DNA from: Vibrio sp. VB16
GTDB lineage: Bacteria; Pseudomonadota; Gammaproteobacteria; Enterobacterales; Vibrionaceae
NCBI RefSeq assembly: GCF_015594925.2
Contig: NZ_CP087590.1
Span: 1,550,001 to 1,614,000, forward strand
Length of the DNA: 64,000 nt
Direction: 5' to 3'
Positions 38,895 to 47,916 of this stretch are shown piece by piece. Made by a program: the position numbers and the translations under genes. Every line of letters starts with the position of its first letter. Position 1 is the stretch's first letter. Under the pieces are notes generated by a model. It saw nothing but the letters and a program-made list of their open reading frames with translations, had not been told where the DNA came from and searched no databases.

Positions 38895-40538
38895 ATGACG
38901 ACTCATCAAGCGACATTAAAAAATAAAAAATTGTCACCGTGGCCGTGGCAGATTGAAGAAAGCAAAATCCATTTCTCCATTGATACAATGGCGCAGGTAT
39001 TGAAAGATCTTAGTGTGGGCTGTTTTCTGGTGAATCATCCAGAAAAAGGGCTGGGAATCAGTCAGAGTGCTGATATTGTGTCTGGAGAAGACGCCATTTC
39101 CGACAGTGCTCATCCGGTCAGTGCGTTTGCGCCGGCGCTTGGCACGCAAAGCCTTGGTGACAGTGAGTTTTGTCGAGTACATGGCGTGAAGTACGCCTAT
39201 TATGCAGGTGCAATGGCGAATGGTATCTCGTCAGAAGAGTTGGTTATTGCATTGGGTCAGGCGGGTATACTGTGTTCATTCGGTGCGGCGGGCCTTATCC
39301 CATCAAGGGTAGAACAAGCGATACACCGTATTCAAACCGCCTTACCAAATGGCCCCTATGCGTTTAATCTAATACATAGTCCTAGCGAACCAGCGCTTGA
39401 GCGCGGTAGCGTAGAACTGTTCTTAAAGCATAAAGTCCGTACCGTTGAGGCCTCCGCATTTTTAGGTTTGACACCACAGATTGTTCAATACCGTGCCGCA
39501 GGACTTAGCCGTGACGAAAAAGGCGAGATCCACATTGCGAACAAAGTCATCGCAAAGGTGAGTCGCACGGAAGTCGCACGTAAGTTTATGGCGCCAGCTC
39601 CGGTAAAAATGCTTCAAGGCTTAGTAAACGAGGGCCGAATTACCGCCGAGCAAATGGAGTTGGCTCAGCATGTGCCAATGGCCGATGATATTACGGCGGA
39701 ATCAGATTCTGGCGGACATACTGATAATCGTCCTCTGGTTACTCTGTTACCGACCCTACTGGCATTGAAAGACGAGATTCAAGCGAAATACCAATTTAAA
39801 ACGCCACTGCGTGTTGGTTCTGGTGGTGGTATCGGTACCCCTGATGCTGCGCTAGCCGCCTTTAACATCGGTGCCGCGTACATTGTAACGGGTTCGATCA
39901 ATCAAGCTTGTATCGAAGCAGGTGCGAGTGAGCATACTCGTAAACTCCTTGCGACGACCGAGATGGCCGATGTTACGATGGCTCCGGCAGCGGATATGTT
40001 CGAAATGGGCGTAAAGTTACAGGTTGTTAAACGTGGTACGTTGTTCCCGATGCGAGCAAATAAGTTGTATGAAATATACACCCGTTACGATTCTATCGAA
40101 GCGATTCCAGCAGATGAGCGTCATAAACTAGAAACTCAAGTTTTCCGTTCAACGCTTGATGATATTTGGGCGGGAACAGTGGAGCACTTTAACGAGAGAG
40201 ACCCAAAGCAAATTGCTCGTGCTGAAGGGAACCCGAAACGTAAAATGGCGTTGATTTTCCGTTGGTATCTTGGTCTTTCAAGTCGTTGGTCTAATACCGG
40301 TGAAGTTGGCCGAGAAATGGACTACCAGATATGGGCGGGTCCTGCTTTAGGGGCATTTAATGCGTGGGCAAAAGGCAGCTATCTCGATAACTACCAAGAT
40401 CGTCGTGCAGTGGATCTAGCGATGCATTTGATGCATGGCGCCGCTTATTTAGCTCGGGTCAATCTGTTGTCTTCACAAGGTATAAAACTCCCTATCGGCC
40501 TTGCACGCTGGAAGCCGACCGAAAAGATGGCTCAGTAG
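38895..40538 (+). CDS. pfaD: PfaD, PUFA synthase enoyl reductase
   Basis: Flavin-dependent enoyl reductase of 547 residues in the 2-nitropropane dioxygenase-like TIM-barrel family. It reduces the enoyl intermediate in the cycles where no double bond is kept. FMN-binding glycine motifs are seen (RVGSGGGIGTPDAALAAFNIGAAYIVTG near 310), together with ITAESDSGGHTDNRPL near 272 and a C-terminal PfaD-specific region with RKMALIFRWYLGLSSRW. It closes the pfaABCD operon and is followed by a strong terminator. Confidence 0.95.
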   Translation: MTTHQATLKNKKLSPWPWQIEESKIHFSIDTMAQVLKDLSVGCFLVNHPEKGLGISQSADIVSGEDAISDSAHPVSAFAPALGTQSLGDSEFCRVHGVKYAYYAGAMANGISSEELVIALGQAGILCSFGAAGLIPSRVEQAIHRIQTALPNGPYAFNLIHSPSEPALERGSVELFLKHKVRTVEASAFLGLTPQIVQYRAAGLSRDEKGEIHIANKVIAKVSRTEVARKFMAPAPVKMLQGLVNEGRITAEQMELAQHVPMADDITAESDSGGHTDNRPLVTLLPTLLALKDEIQAKYQFKTPLRVGSGGGIGTPDAALAAFNIGAAYIVTGSINQACIEAGASEHTRKLLATTEMADVTMAPAADMFEMGVKLQVVKRGTLFPMRANKLYEIYTRYDSIEAIPADERHKLETQVFRSTLDDIWAGTVEHFNERDPKQIARAEGNPKRKMALIFRWYLGLSSRWSNTGEVGREMDYQIWAGPALGAFNAWAKGSYLDNYQDRRAVDLAMHLMHGAAYLARVNLLSSQGIKLPIGLARWKPTEKMAQ

Positions 40539-40561
40539 CGGTTCTGGGTTAATGTGTTTCA

Positions 40562-40601
40562 AACGCCTCTTACTTGAATCAATAGGTAAGGGGCGTTTTT
40601 T
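40562..40601 (+). terminator. Rho-independent terminator of pfaABCD
   Basis: Stem AACGCCTCTTAC/GTAAGGGGCGTT (one G-U pair) followed by six Ts. It may also stop transcription arriving from the converging DUF6765 gene. Confidence 0.88.
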
Positions 40602-40645
40602 CGATTAAAGGACGTCAATCTAATAACTGAATGGCCGTAGATTGT

Positions 40646-41728
40646 CTAAGCCACACAAATACCATATTTTGGAAGCACATCTCTTATGATATCCAGCCTG
40701 TAAGATTTGAGTGCATCATGGAAGTGTTTCCAATCTGAATTGAGAAAGCTTTCGTTATAACGATAAGTAATGAGGTCGTTCGATAACGGAGAGGCAACAG
40801 CTTTGCCTCTTGCTATCTCTTTCCAACTCCCTTTACCGCTGACGATAAACTCCAGTTTAACAGCGTCAAATCCAAATCTACCTTCTGAAATCCATTCAAG
40901 CCAGTGTTTGTGTCTAACCTCACCTTCGTCGTCTCTAAATTCTGATAATGCCTTTTTGATCAGGGCTGATTTTTCTTCTGGCATATCATTCTGGTTATCT
41001 AAATCCATGGTTCCGTCATCTTCAAGATAGCACCTGATGACTTTGTACATCTGGTTAGATGCCTTTAGAAAATCGACCGTATTATCTCTCACAACCCGAT
41101 CGCCACTTCCGGTTTTATAATCCCATTTTATGTACGGACGATCGGGAAAGGATAGTGCCGGGCCGTGGCCTAACGGAGAAACGGAGGAAATCCCCCAGTT
41201 CAAAATACTGTCCTTGACTCTGTCGAGTAAACTGCCGTCATCATTGGAATTGATTTCGGTCACTTCATTGATTTCGTGGCTGACTCCGGCAAAGCCATAA
41301 TGTGCAAAGGTGTCCGCGTAGACATGCATGGCAATCCCCAAAATATGCAGGCCAAATGGGCTCTGGCGATATTTGGCGACAGCGCGCAGCATATCTCGAG
41401 CGACTGGGCTGTCTGGTTTGCATACCAATCTTTGGATGAACCCGCCTTCTGGAATGGATTCGCTTGTTTTGCCTTGATTGCCGGGTAAGAAATGGAACGG
41501 GATCCACGCCAAATGGTTTGATAGTTCGTTGCCATTTCTGTAATCAAGCATTTTGTGGGCGGATGAAATACGGTTGAACATCGCCCCATTACTAAACCTG
41601 ACCGGTTCTGAGTTTGTCGCCTCGTCAACATATTGAGCGCAATAGGCCAGTTTTTCAGCCTGTTCGTGTTCCATACCCGCGAATCTTGCAACCACGTACG
41701 TTAATGTATGATGCCCATCTATCTGCAT
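40646..41728 (-). CDS. DUF6765 family protein
   Basis: Protein of 360 residues that I assign to DUF6765; function unknown. The N-terminal MQIDGHHTLTYVVARFAGM and the stretch GIAMHVYADTFAHYGFAGV are typical. Its H-x-x-x-D-x-x-x-H spacing recalls the metal ligands of zinc-dependent phospholipase C-like proteins, so a metal-dependent hydrolase fold is possible but unproven. No signal peptide or membrane helix is seen. I chose the ATG at 41728, where family similarity begins and GAG lies seven bases upstream. An in-frame start at 41809 would add 27 basic residues without a good ribosome binding site. It stands alone between two plus-strand operons. Confidence 0.65.
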   Translation of the reverse strand: MQIDGHHTLTYVVARFAGMEHEQAEKLAYCAQYVDEATNSEPVRFSNGAMFNRISSAHKMLDYRNGNELSNHLAWIPFHFLPGNQGKTSESIPEGGFIQRLVCKPDSPVARDMLRAVAKYRQSPFGLHILGIAMHVYADTFAHYGFAGVSHEINEVTEINSNDDGSLLDRVKDSILNWGISSVSPLGHGPALSFPDRPYIKWDYKTGSGDRVVRDNTVDFLKASNQMYKVIRCYLEDDGTMDLDNQNDMPEEKSALIKKALSEFRDDEGEVRHKHWLEWISEGRFGFDAVKLEFIVSGKGSWKEIARGKAVASPLSNDLITYRYNESFLNSDWKHFHDALKSYRLDIIRDVLPKYGICVA

Positions 41729-42211
41729 ATATTTCTCAGTTATTGTTTGTTTTTTATACAATAGTGGGTTGATATATGACTTTCTCAAGCTGCGGTCACA
41801 CTTCTCCAATGAAAACTGTCTTAACTTTTTGATATTTATGTTTTAAATTTCGGTGCTAAATGCCGTCGATGTCGACATTTCTAAAAGCATTTCTACTTGA
41901 CCCTTTTTCTCTACGGAACGAGAGAAACAGAGCCTTTCAGGACTGTTCGAGGAGAATTGTCAGTTCAATATAGGTGCCAATTTTCACATCCGCCATGGGT
42001 TCCCAATGGGCGCATAATTTCACGATAGTATAAAAAACAACCAACTTGTGATCCGCGTTGCATTTATTTTTGCGCCTCCTTGGTATTGTCGTGGTCATAT
42101 CGAGAAGGCTCCGCTTTACGCTAGAAATAAGGTTTAGTCTTTACGGTGAGATGTAACGTTATAAATTGTACGACTCCCTATAAATCTATTCGGTGACAAA
42201 GGATTATGGAC
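41729..42211. other. Control region between DUF6765 gene and the amino-sugar-type operon
   Basis: 483 bases with no gene I can support. It holds the perfect palindrome ATGTCGACAT (41869-41878), a hairpin TTTCTCT/AGAGAAA (41906-41912 and 41921-41927) and TAACGTTA (42154-42161) inside a possible promoter with TTTACG and TATAAA-like elements. The TAACGTTA region is the best-placed candidate operator for the operon's GntR regulator. The ribosome binding site AAAGGA lies at the right end. Confidence 0.4.
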
Positions 42212-43435
42212 ATGAAAAAACACCTTTTAGCACTTGTGCTGGCTTCATTATCAACAAGTAGTTTTGCTGTTGATATCGAATACTGGCAATACAAGTTCGA
42301 TGCTCGCGTTAAAACTGTGGATGCTCTAATCGAAAAATTTGAGAAGCAGAATCCAGAGATAAATGTCAAACACGTAACTTTTCCGTATGCCCAATATCGT
42401 ACCAAAATGGCGGCTGCAATGTCCGCAGATAAAGGACCAGACGTACTCCAACTGTATTATGGTTGGGTGCCGGACTACTATACTTCTGGGTTGATCCAAC
42501 CGTTATCTGAAAAATATATATCCAGCAAAGAGATTGATGAGCAGTTCTACTCTTTTGTCCAAGGTATGAAATACGATGGACAGTATTATGCGGTACCTAC
42601 TGCCGTGAGAACGCTTGCTCTTTTCTGGAACAAAAAACTCTTTAAAGAAGCCGGGCTAACGGAGCCACCAAGAACATTAGACGAGCTCGTTAGCTACAGT
42701 AAAAAACTTACCAAGCGGGATGAAAATAACAACCTACTTTCGGCTGGTCTCACTGTGGACCTAGCCGAGCAAGATCACCATTGGTGGCGAGAAGTCTTGA
42801 TTCGCCAGATGGGTGGAGTGCCTTATTTAAACGATTATCAAACGACTAACTACACCAATGAAGCCGGTGAAAAAGCCTTTGCGTTTATGACGGATCTTTT
42901 AACCAAACATGAGGTTACTACGCCTCGATTTATGGATGAAGGCCAAGCGGCGTTTAAAGCGGGTCGAGCAGCAATGCATATCGATGGGTCTTTCCGACTT
43001 TCTACCTACAATAAAGCGCGTCGTCTAGAGTGGGGTGTTGCTGAATTGCCTTCCCATAATGGCATCAAATCAAACTTTTCTTCTTACTGGGTAAATGCGG
43101 TTAGTAAGAAAGCGCAAGGAGAAAGCCGTGATGCGGCTGAGAAATTTGTCGCGTTCTTAACATCTGAAGATGCAATGCAACTTTGGTTGGACAATGTAGG
43201 TGAATTGCCTGCACGTCGAGCGGTAGCAGAAAGACCAGAGAATGTTACCCACGAGCAATATGGACCATTTATTAAAGGGCTTGGTTATGCTCACACGACG
43301 AAGTTCAAATCGGAGGCGTCGCAGCGCCAAACCTTAATTAATGCCTTTGATAGTGTGGTGCTACAAGGGGTTTCAGTGAAGGATGCGCTTTTGAAAGCCT
43401 CTGCTGAAGAACAGAAGATCTTGGACAAAAAGTAA
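42212..43435 (+). CDS. ABC transporter sugar-binding protein, CUT1 type
   Basis: Periplasmic binding protein of 407 residues in solute-binding family 1, which usually captures oligosaccharides, glycosides or amino sugars. The signal peptide is MKKHLLALVLASLSTSSFA. The family features GPDVLQLYYGWVPDYYTSGLIQPL and FMDEGQAAFKAGRAAMHIDGSF are clear. I chose the ATG at 42212: AAAGGA lies eight bases upstream of it but only two bases from the ATG at 42206. It is the first gene of an eight-gene operon, so the imported ligand is presumably the substrate of the downstream lyase, deacetylase and kinase. Ligand not predictable from sequence. Confidence 0.88.
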   Translation: MKKHLLALVLASLSTSSFAVDIEYWQYKFDARVKTVDALIEKFEKQNPEINVKHVTFPYAQYRTKMAAAMSADKGPDVLQLYYGWVPDYYTSGLIQPLSEKYISSKEIDEQFYSFVQGMKYDGQYYAVPTAVRTLALFWNKKLFKEAGLTEPPRTLDELVSYSKKLTKRDENNNLLSAGLTVDLAEQDHHWWREVLIRQMGGVPYLNDYQTTNYTNEAGEKAFAFMTDLLTKHEVTTPRFMDEGQAAFKAGRAAMHIDGSFRLSTYNKARRLEWGVAELPSHNGIKSNFSSYWVNAVSKKAQGESRDAAEKFVAFLTSEDAMQLWLDNVGELPARRAVAERPENVTHEQYGPFIKGLGYAHTTKFKSEASQRQTLINAFDSVVLQGVSVKDALLKASAEEQKILDKK

Positions 43436-43489
43436 TCCGCCATCATGAGTAGGTATCGTTATACCTACTCACTCTATGGAGACGTAAAT

Positions 43490-44404
43490 ATGAATGTTGC
43501 AGAAAACGTAACACCAGTGCGGCGTGGCTTGACTATTCAGCAAAAAAAGGCCATTTGGGCGTGGTTATTTCTTACTGTGCCAATACTATTTTTTGTTGTT
43601 GTTCGTTTTTACCCAACGTTCGATTCATTCTATATTTCACTGACAGAGTGGAATATTGTTGGCGATAAACTGTATGTAGGTTTAGAAAATTACAAAAGGC
43701 TTTTTTCCGATCCTGTTTTTTGGGTCGTCCTTTCTAATACGTTTGAATACTTGATATTGGGAATGCCAATATCGTTACTCTTGTCTTTCACTATTGCCTA
43801 CAATCTAGATAAAATTCGCTTCGGTCATACCTTTCTTCGAGCGTGTTATTTTGTTCCTTTTCTCACAACTGCCGTTGCGATGGCCTGGGTTTGGCGTTGG
43901 TTTTATCAGGCTGCGCCGATTGGTTTCTTTAATAACGTTCTTATTGATCTGGGTTTGCACCAGATGCCATTCTTGCAGTCCACGACTCAAGCTTTGCCTT
44001 CGATACTCCTTCCTGCAATCTGGGCGGGTCTAGGTTTTCAGATCCTTATCTTTATGGCTGGTCTCCGTTCTGTACCGATAAGCTATTTAGAAGCGGCGAA
44101 AATAGACGGGGCAGGTCGCTGGCAGGTATTGAAAGAGATTACTATCCCTCATCTTTGGCCAACTATCGTTTTTCTTGTGGTGATGAGCACTATTGGTTTC
44201 CTTCGCATCTTCGATCAAGTGTTCAATATGACCGTCGATGGTCAGGGGGGGCCAGTTAACTCCGCTCGTCCTCTGGTTCTGCATATCTATCAGTCCGCTT
44301 TTGCTGATTTTGAGATGGGATATGCTGCCGCTCAAACGGTCGTATTGTTTGTCATTTTACTGTTTATCACCTTCATCCAATTTTCATTAATGAGGAAGAA
44401 ATAA
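43490..44404 (+). CDS. ABC sugar transporter permease 1 (MalF/UgpA type)
   Basis: Inner-membrane permease of 304 residues with six hydrophobic helices and the ATPase-contact EAA loop (YLEAAKIDGAGRWQVLKEITIPHLWP near 200). I chose the ATG at 43490, which has GGAG eight bases upstream. A start at 43445 would add 15 hydrophilic residues and lacks a ribosome binding site. Its stop directly abuts the start of the second permease, so the two are co-translated. Part of the CUT1 importer with the binding protein upstream and the ATPase at 46746. Confidence 0.9.
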   Translation: MNVAENVTPVRRGLTIQQKKAIWAWLFLTVPILFFVVVRFYPTFDSFYISLTEWNIVGDKLYVGLENYKRLFSDPVFWVVLSNTFEYLILGMPISLLLSFTIAYNLDKIRFGHTFLRACYFVPFLTTAVAMAWVWRWFYQAAPIGFFNNVLIDLGLHQMPFLQSTTQALPSILLPAIWAGLGFQILIFMAGLRSVPISYLEAAKIDGAGRWQVLKEITIPHLWPTIVFLVVMSTIGFLRIFDQVFNMTVDGQGGPVNSARPLVLHIYQSAFADFEMGYAAAQTVVLFVILLFITFIQFSLMRKK

Positions 44405-45235
44405 ATGGCCAATATAAAAACGATGCCAGACATAAAAAATATAATCATATGGACCATTTTATTTATCGGTGCTCTAGGAATGATAGTGCCATTGATATTT
44501 ATGTTTTCTACCTCCCTAAAAGTTGGTGAAGAGGTATACAACCTTAGCTTGATACCTGCTGAGCCAACCTTAGAGAATTATGTATACCTTTTTGATAATT
44601 CAGAATTCTTCACATGGTTTTTCAATTCATTTGTTGTGGCTATCGGGGTAACAGTAAGTGTTCTGTTTTTTGATTCGCTTATCGGTTACACATTGTGCAA
44701 ATTTGATTTTAGAGGCAAGAAAATCATATTTGTTGCCATTCTATCCACCATGATGATCCCGACGGAAATGCTCGTCATTCCTTGGTACATCATGTCCAAA
44801 AATTTCGGCTGGTTAGATACTTACTGGGGCGTCATGTTTCCAGGAATGATTTCAGGTTTCGGTGTCTTTCTAATGAAACAGTTTTTTGAAACCGTACCGG
44901 ATGATTACATTCATGCGGCACGAATTGATGGGCTTAGCGAGTTTGCCATATGGTGGAAGGTTGCCATGCCGATGGTGGGCCCCGCTTTATCTGCATTGGC
45001 AATATTTACTTTTCTTGGAAATTGGACCGCATTTCTATGGCCGATGATCGTGAGTAATGATCCTAGTCTCTATACCGTACCCGTTGGTTTAGCTTCTTTT
45101 TCTGGTGAGTTCATTACGGAATGGGAAATGATTATGGCAGGTGCAAGTGTCGCAACGATACCAACGCTTTTGGTATTCATCTTATTACAGAAATATATCG
45201 TCCGTGGCGTTGTAATGGCTGGACTTAAAGGATAA
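44405..45235 (+). CDS. ABC sugar transporter permease 2 (MalG/UgpE type)
   Basis: Second inner-membrane permease, 276 residues, with six helices and the EAA loop DDYIHAARIDGLSEFAIWWKVAMP (about 160-183). The ATG follows the upstream permease stop without a gap. Five bases separate its stop from the lyase gene, showing that the enzyme genes are embedded in the transporter operon. Confidence 0.92.
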   Translation: MANIKTMPDIKNIIIWTILFIGALGMIVPLIFMFSTSLKVGEEVYNLSLIPAEPTLENYVYLFDNSEFFTWFFNSFVVAIGVTVSVLFFDSLIGYTLCKFDFRGKKIIFVAILSTMMIPTEMLVIPWYIMSKNFGWLDTYWGVMFPGMISGFGVFLMKQFFETVPDDYIHAARIDGLSEFAIWWKVAMPMVGPALSALAIFTFLGNWTAFLWPMIVSNDPSLYTVPVGLASFSGEFITEWEMIMAGASVATIPTLLVFILLQKYIVRGVVMAGLKG

Positions 45236-45240
45236 ATAAC

Positions 45241-46743
45241 ATGATAGATAATTCTGTATTCCCATCTCCGGTTTATAAAGAAACGGTGTTGGCACCTCTC
45301 TTTGAGGGCTCAAAAAAGCATTTTAAACAAGGGCACTTGGCGATTGACCAAGCCCACTGCATTATGTTGGTTGAACAGGGGATTTTGTCGCCTCAAGACG
45401 GTAGTGATATTCTCAATGCGTTGGATGAAATTTTGCAGGAGGTCAATTTTGATGAGCTTGAGTATACGGGTGAGTTTGAAGACTACTTTTTCTTCATAGA
45501 GCATTGTTTAAAGCAGAAGCTCGGTGCTGATTTAGCCGGGCGACTTCATACTGGTCGGAGCCGAAACGATATTGACCATACGTTGTTTAAGCTCAACCTC
45601 AAGCAACGCCTTTTTACGTTGGATAGCGACCTAACACAATTGACGACAACACTGCTCGATGTGTGTGAGCTCAATTATGAAACCATTGTCTTAGCATACA
45701 CGCACGGTCAGCCTGCCCAACCGACAACCTTTGCCCATTATCTTGCCGCCTTTGTTGAGGTGATGCATAGAGACAGACAGCGCCTTTTTGACAGCTTAGA
45801 GATTGTCGATCTTTCTCCTATGGGTGCTGCTGCGATTACCACGTCCGGGTTTAATCTGTCTCGAGACCGTGTGGCCGAGTTGTTGGGATTTCTTAAACCT
45901 CTACAAAATTCCTATGGTTGTATTTCTTCTTGTGATTACATTACGTCAGTCTACAGTGCGCTGAAATTGCTGTTTATCCATATCAGTCGATTTGTGCAAG
46001 ACATGGCTCAGTGGAGTAGTTTTGAAACCGGCCACCTATACGTTCCGAATTCACTGGTACAGATTAGTTCTATAATGCCGCAAAAGCGAAACCCTGTCCC
46101 AATAGAACATATGCGTCTTATCTGTTCTAAAGGCGTTGGTCTCTGCGATACGATTGTGAACGCAATGCATAACACCCCCTTTACGGACATGAATGATAGT
46201 GAAAGCGAAACGCAACAGGTTGGATATCAAGCCTTTGATAACAGCCACCGTTTGTTGTCATTACTTAACACCTTTATCGGGTCGGTCAGTATCAACCAAG
46301 GCCGGGTAATGGATCACCTTGATAAGAGCTGTGCAACCATTACTGAGTTAGCCGATACGTTGGTTCGCAAAGAAGCACTGTCCTTTAGGCAAGCACATGA
46401 AGTCGTTGCGGATATCGCTAATTATGTGGTGAGACATCAGTTGAGTTTGCAGACGGTTCCGGTTGATGTGTTCTATTCCTTATTTGAGCAGCATATTGGT
46501 CGGCCCAGTCAATTGACCGAACCTGAGCTGCGTTTTTATGCCTCGGCAAAAAATTTCATTAATGTACGAGAAGGATTCGGAGGTCCTGCTCCAATAGCAA
46601 TGAAGAAAGCGGTGTCGAGATACAGGGAAGAGTTACAGCATCTAAGTGGTCAATGGGCATCGATTCGAACGTTCAGTGTGGAAGCGGTAAAGGTACGTTT
46701 GCAAGCTGTGAATGATGTAACGTCCAAACAGCAGAGGGGATAG
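45241..46743 (+). CDS. Argininosuccinate lyase-superfamily enzyme of unknown substrate
   Basis: Cytosolic lyase of 500 residues in the fumarase/aspartase/argininosuccinate lyase superfamily, which eliminates fumarate (or similar) from N- or O-succinyl-type substrates. The motif HTGRSRND is at 103-110 and the flexible-loop signature SSIMPQKRNP, with the catalytic serine, at 276-285. The residue after RND is Ile where biosynthetic ArgH has Gln, and the N-terminal region (AIDQAHCIMLVEQGI) differs from ArgH. The gene lies between transporter permease and ATPase genes rather than with arg genes. I infer a catabolic role on an imported conjugate, in the manner of EDDS lyase or carboxymethyloxysuccinate lyase. 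A diverged ArgH is the alternative. Confidence 0.8.
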   Translation: MIDNSVFPSPVYKETVLAPLFEGSKKHFKQGHLAIDQAHCIMLVEQGILSPQDGSDILNALDEILQEVNFDELEYTGEFEDYFFFIEHCLKQKLGADLAGRLHTGRSRNDIDHTLFKLNLKQRLFTLDSDLTQLTTTLLDVCELNYETIVLAYTHGQPAQPTTFAHYLAAFVEVMHRDRQRLFDSLEIVDLSPMGAAAITTSGFNLSRDRVAELLGFLKPLQNSYGCISSCDYITSVYSALKLLFIHISRFVQDMAQWSSFETGHLYVPNSLVQISSIMPQKRNPVPIEHMRLICSKGVGLCDTIVNAMHNTPFTDMNDSESETQQVGYQAFDNSHRLLSLLNTFIGSVSINQGRVMDHLDKSCATITELADTLVRKEALSFRQAHEVVADIANYVVRHQLSLQTVPVDVFYSLFEQHIGRPSQLTEPELRFYASAKNFINVREGFGGPAPIAMKKAVSRYREELQHLSGQWASIRTFSVEAVKVRLQAVNDVTSKQQRG

Positions 46744-46745
46744 TC

Positions 46746-47882
46746 ATGGCCGAAGTATTATTGAAAAATATCGCTAAATCATATGGTAAAACCGAGGTCA
46801 TCAAGACTCTGGATTTATCGATAAAAGATCGTGAGTTTATTGTTCTTGTGGGCCCATCTGGATGCGGTAAATCAACTCTACTTAGGATGATTGCTGGTTT
46901 AGAAGAGATTACGCATGGCGAGCTGTACATTGGGAATCAATATTCCAACGAGGTTGAACCCAAAAATCGAAACATTGCGATGGTTTTTCAAAACTATGCA
47001 CTTTATCCCCACTTGACCGTTAAAGACAATATGTCTTTTGGTTTGCGTGCTGCAAAAATGGATAAAAAAGAGATCGAAAAGCGGGTGGCTAACGCTGCAG
47101 ATATATTAGGTGTGACTCATTTACTCCAGAGAAAGCCATCAGAGTTGTCTGGGGGACAAAGCCAACGGATCTCTATGGGACGAGCTATCGTTCGAGATCC
47201 CGAAGTGTTTTTATTCGATGAACCCTTGTCGAACCTCGATGCGAAACTGCGCGCTAACATGCGAGTAGAGATAAAAAAACTGCACCAAAGGGTGAAAACG
47301 ACATCCATATACGTTACCCATGATCAAGTCGAAGCGATGACGCTTGCCGATCGGATTGTCATTCTTAAAGAAGGCGATATTCAGCAACTTGGCACTCCTA
47401 TGGATGTGTACCACACGCCAGCTAACATATTTGTTGCCACCTTTATTGGGAATCCTCCGATGAATATCCTCAGTGGCACACTTAAGCGTGACACCGAAAA
47501 CTGGTGTGTAGACTTGCCTGATTGCGAAAGTATTCCATTCCACGTGGAATACGATCTAGATGAATACAAAGACCTCGAAATTAAGCTGGGCATCCGTCCG
47601 GAAGATATTCGAGTACTTAAAGCTGACGAGCAAGCAAATGACCATGAAAAAGTGTATTGCGCACACGCTACAGTGGTTGAACCTTTGGGTGCTGATACCA
47701 CCGTCTTTACGGAAGTCGCGGCTGTCGAGATTAAAGCGATAGCAGACGGTCGTCAGTTCATTCGTTCTGGCGATTCGATAAAAATAGCTTTTGACACAAG
47801 ACATTTGCATCTGTTTGATGTTGTGACAGAGAAGCGAATTGTAGGGACACAAAACGAACGTGATCAAACGGCGTCAATGTAA
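46746..47882 (+). CDS. ABC transporter ATP-binding protein, UgpC/MsmK/MalK type
   Basis: ATPase of 378 residues energising the CUT1 importer. Walker A GPSGCGKST (about 37-45), Q-loop MVFQNYALYPHL, signature LSGGQSQRISMG (about 135) and Walker B VFLFDEPLSNLDAK are intact. The C-terminal regulatory OB-like domain (about 240-378; LGIRPEDI) is of the sugar-importer type. The ATG lies two bases after the lyase stop. It is located between the two enzyme genes of the operon. Confidence 0.93.
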   Translation: MAEVLLKNIAKSYGKTEVIKTLDLSIKDREFIVLVGPSGCGKSTLLRMIAGLEEITHGELYIGNQYSNEVEPKNRNIAMVFQNYALYPHLTVKDNMSFGLRAAKMDKKEIEKRVANAADILGVTHLLQRKPSELSGGQSQRISMGRAIVRDPEVFLFDEPLSNLDAKLRANMRVEIKKLHQRVKTTSIYVTHDQVEAMTLADRIVILKEGDIQQLGTPMDVYHTPANIFVATFIGNPPMNILSGTLKRDTENWCVDLPDCESIPFHVEYDLDEYKDLEIKLGIRPEDIRVLKADEQANDHEKVYCAHATVVEPLGADTTVFTEVAAVEIKAIADGRQFIRSGDSIKIAFDTRHLHLFDVVTEKRIVGTQNERDQTASM

Positions 47883-47916
47883 AAAACAACTTAAAAGAAT
47901 AGTTTGGAGAGAGATT

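Noticed and set aside
45241..46743. Annotation as biosynthetic argininosuccinate lyase argH
   Set aside because: Context is a sugar transport operon, the motif-adjacent residue differs and no other arg genes are present; kept as a superfamily call.
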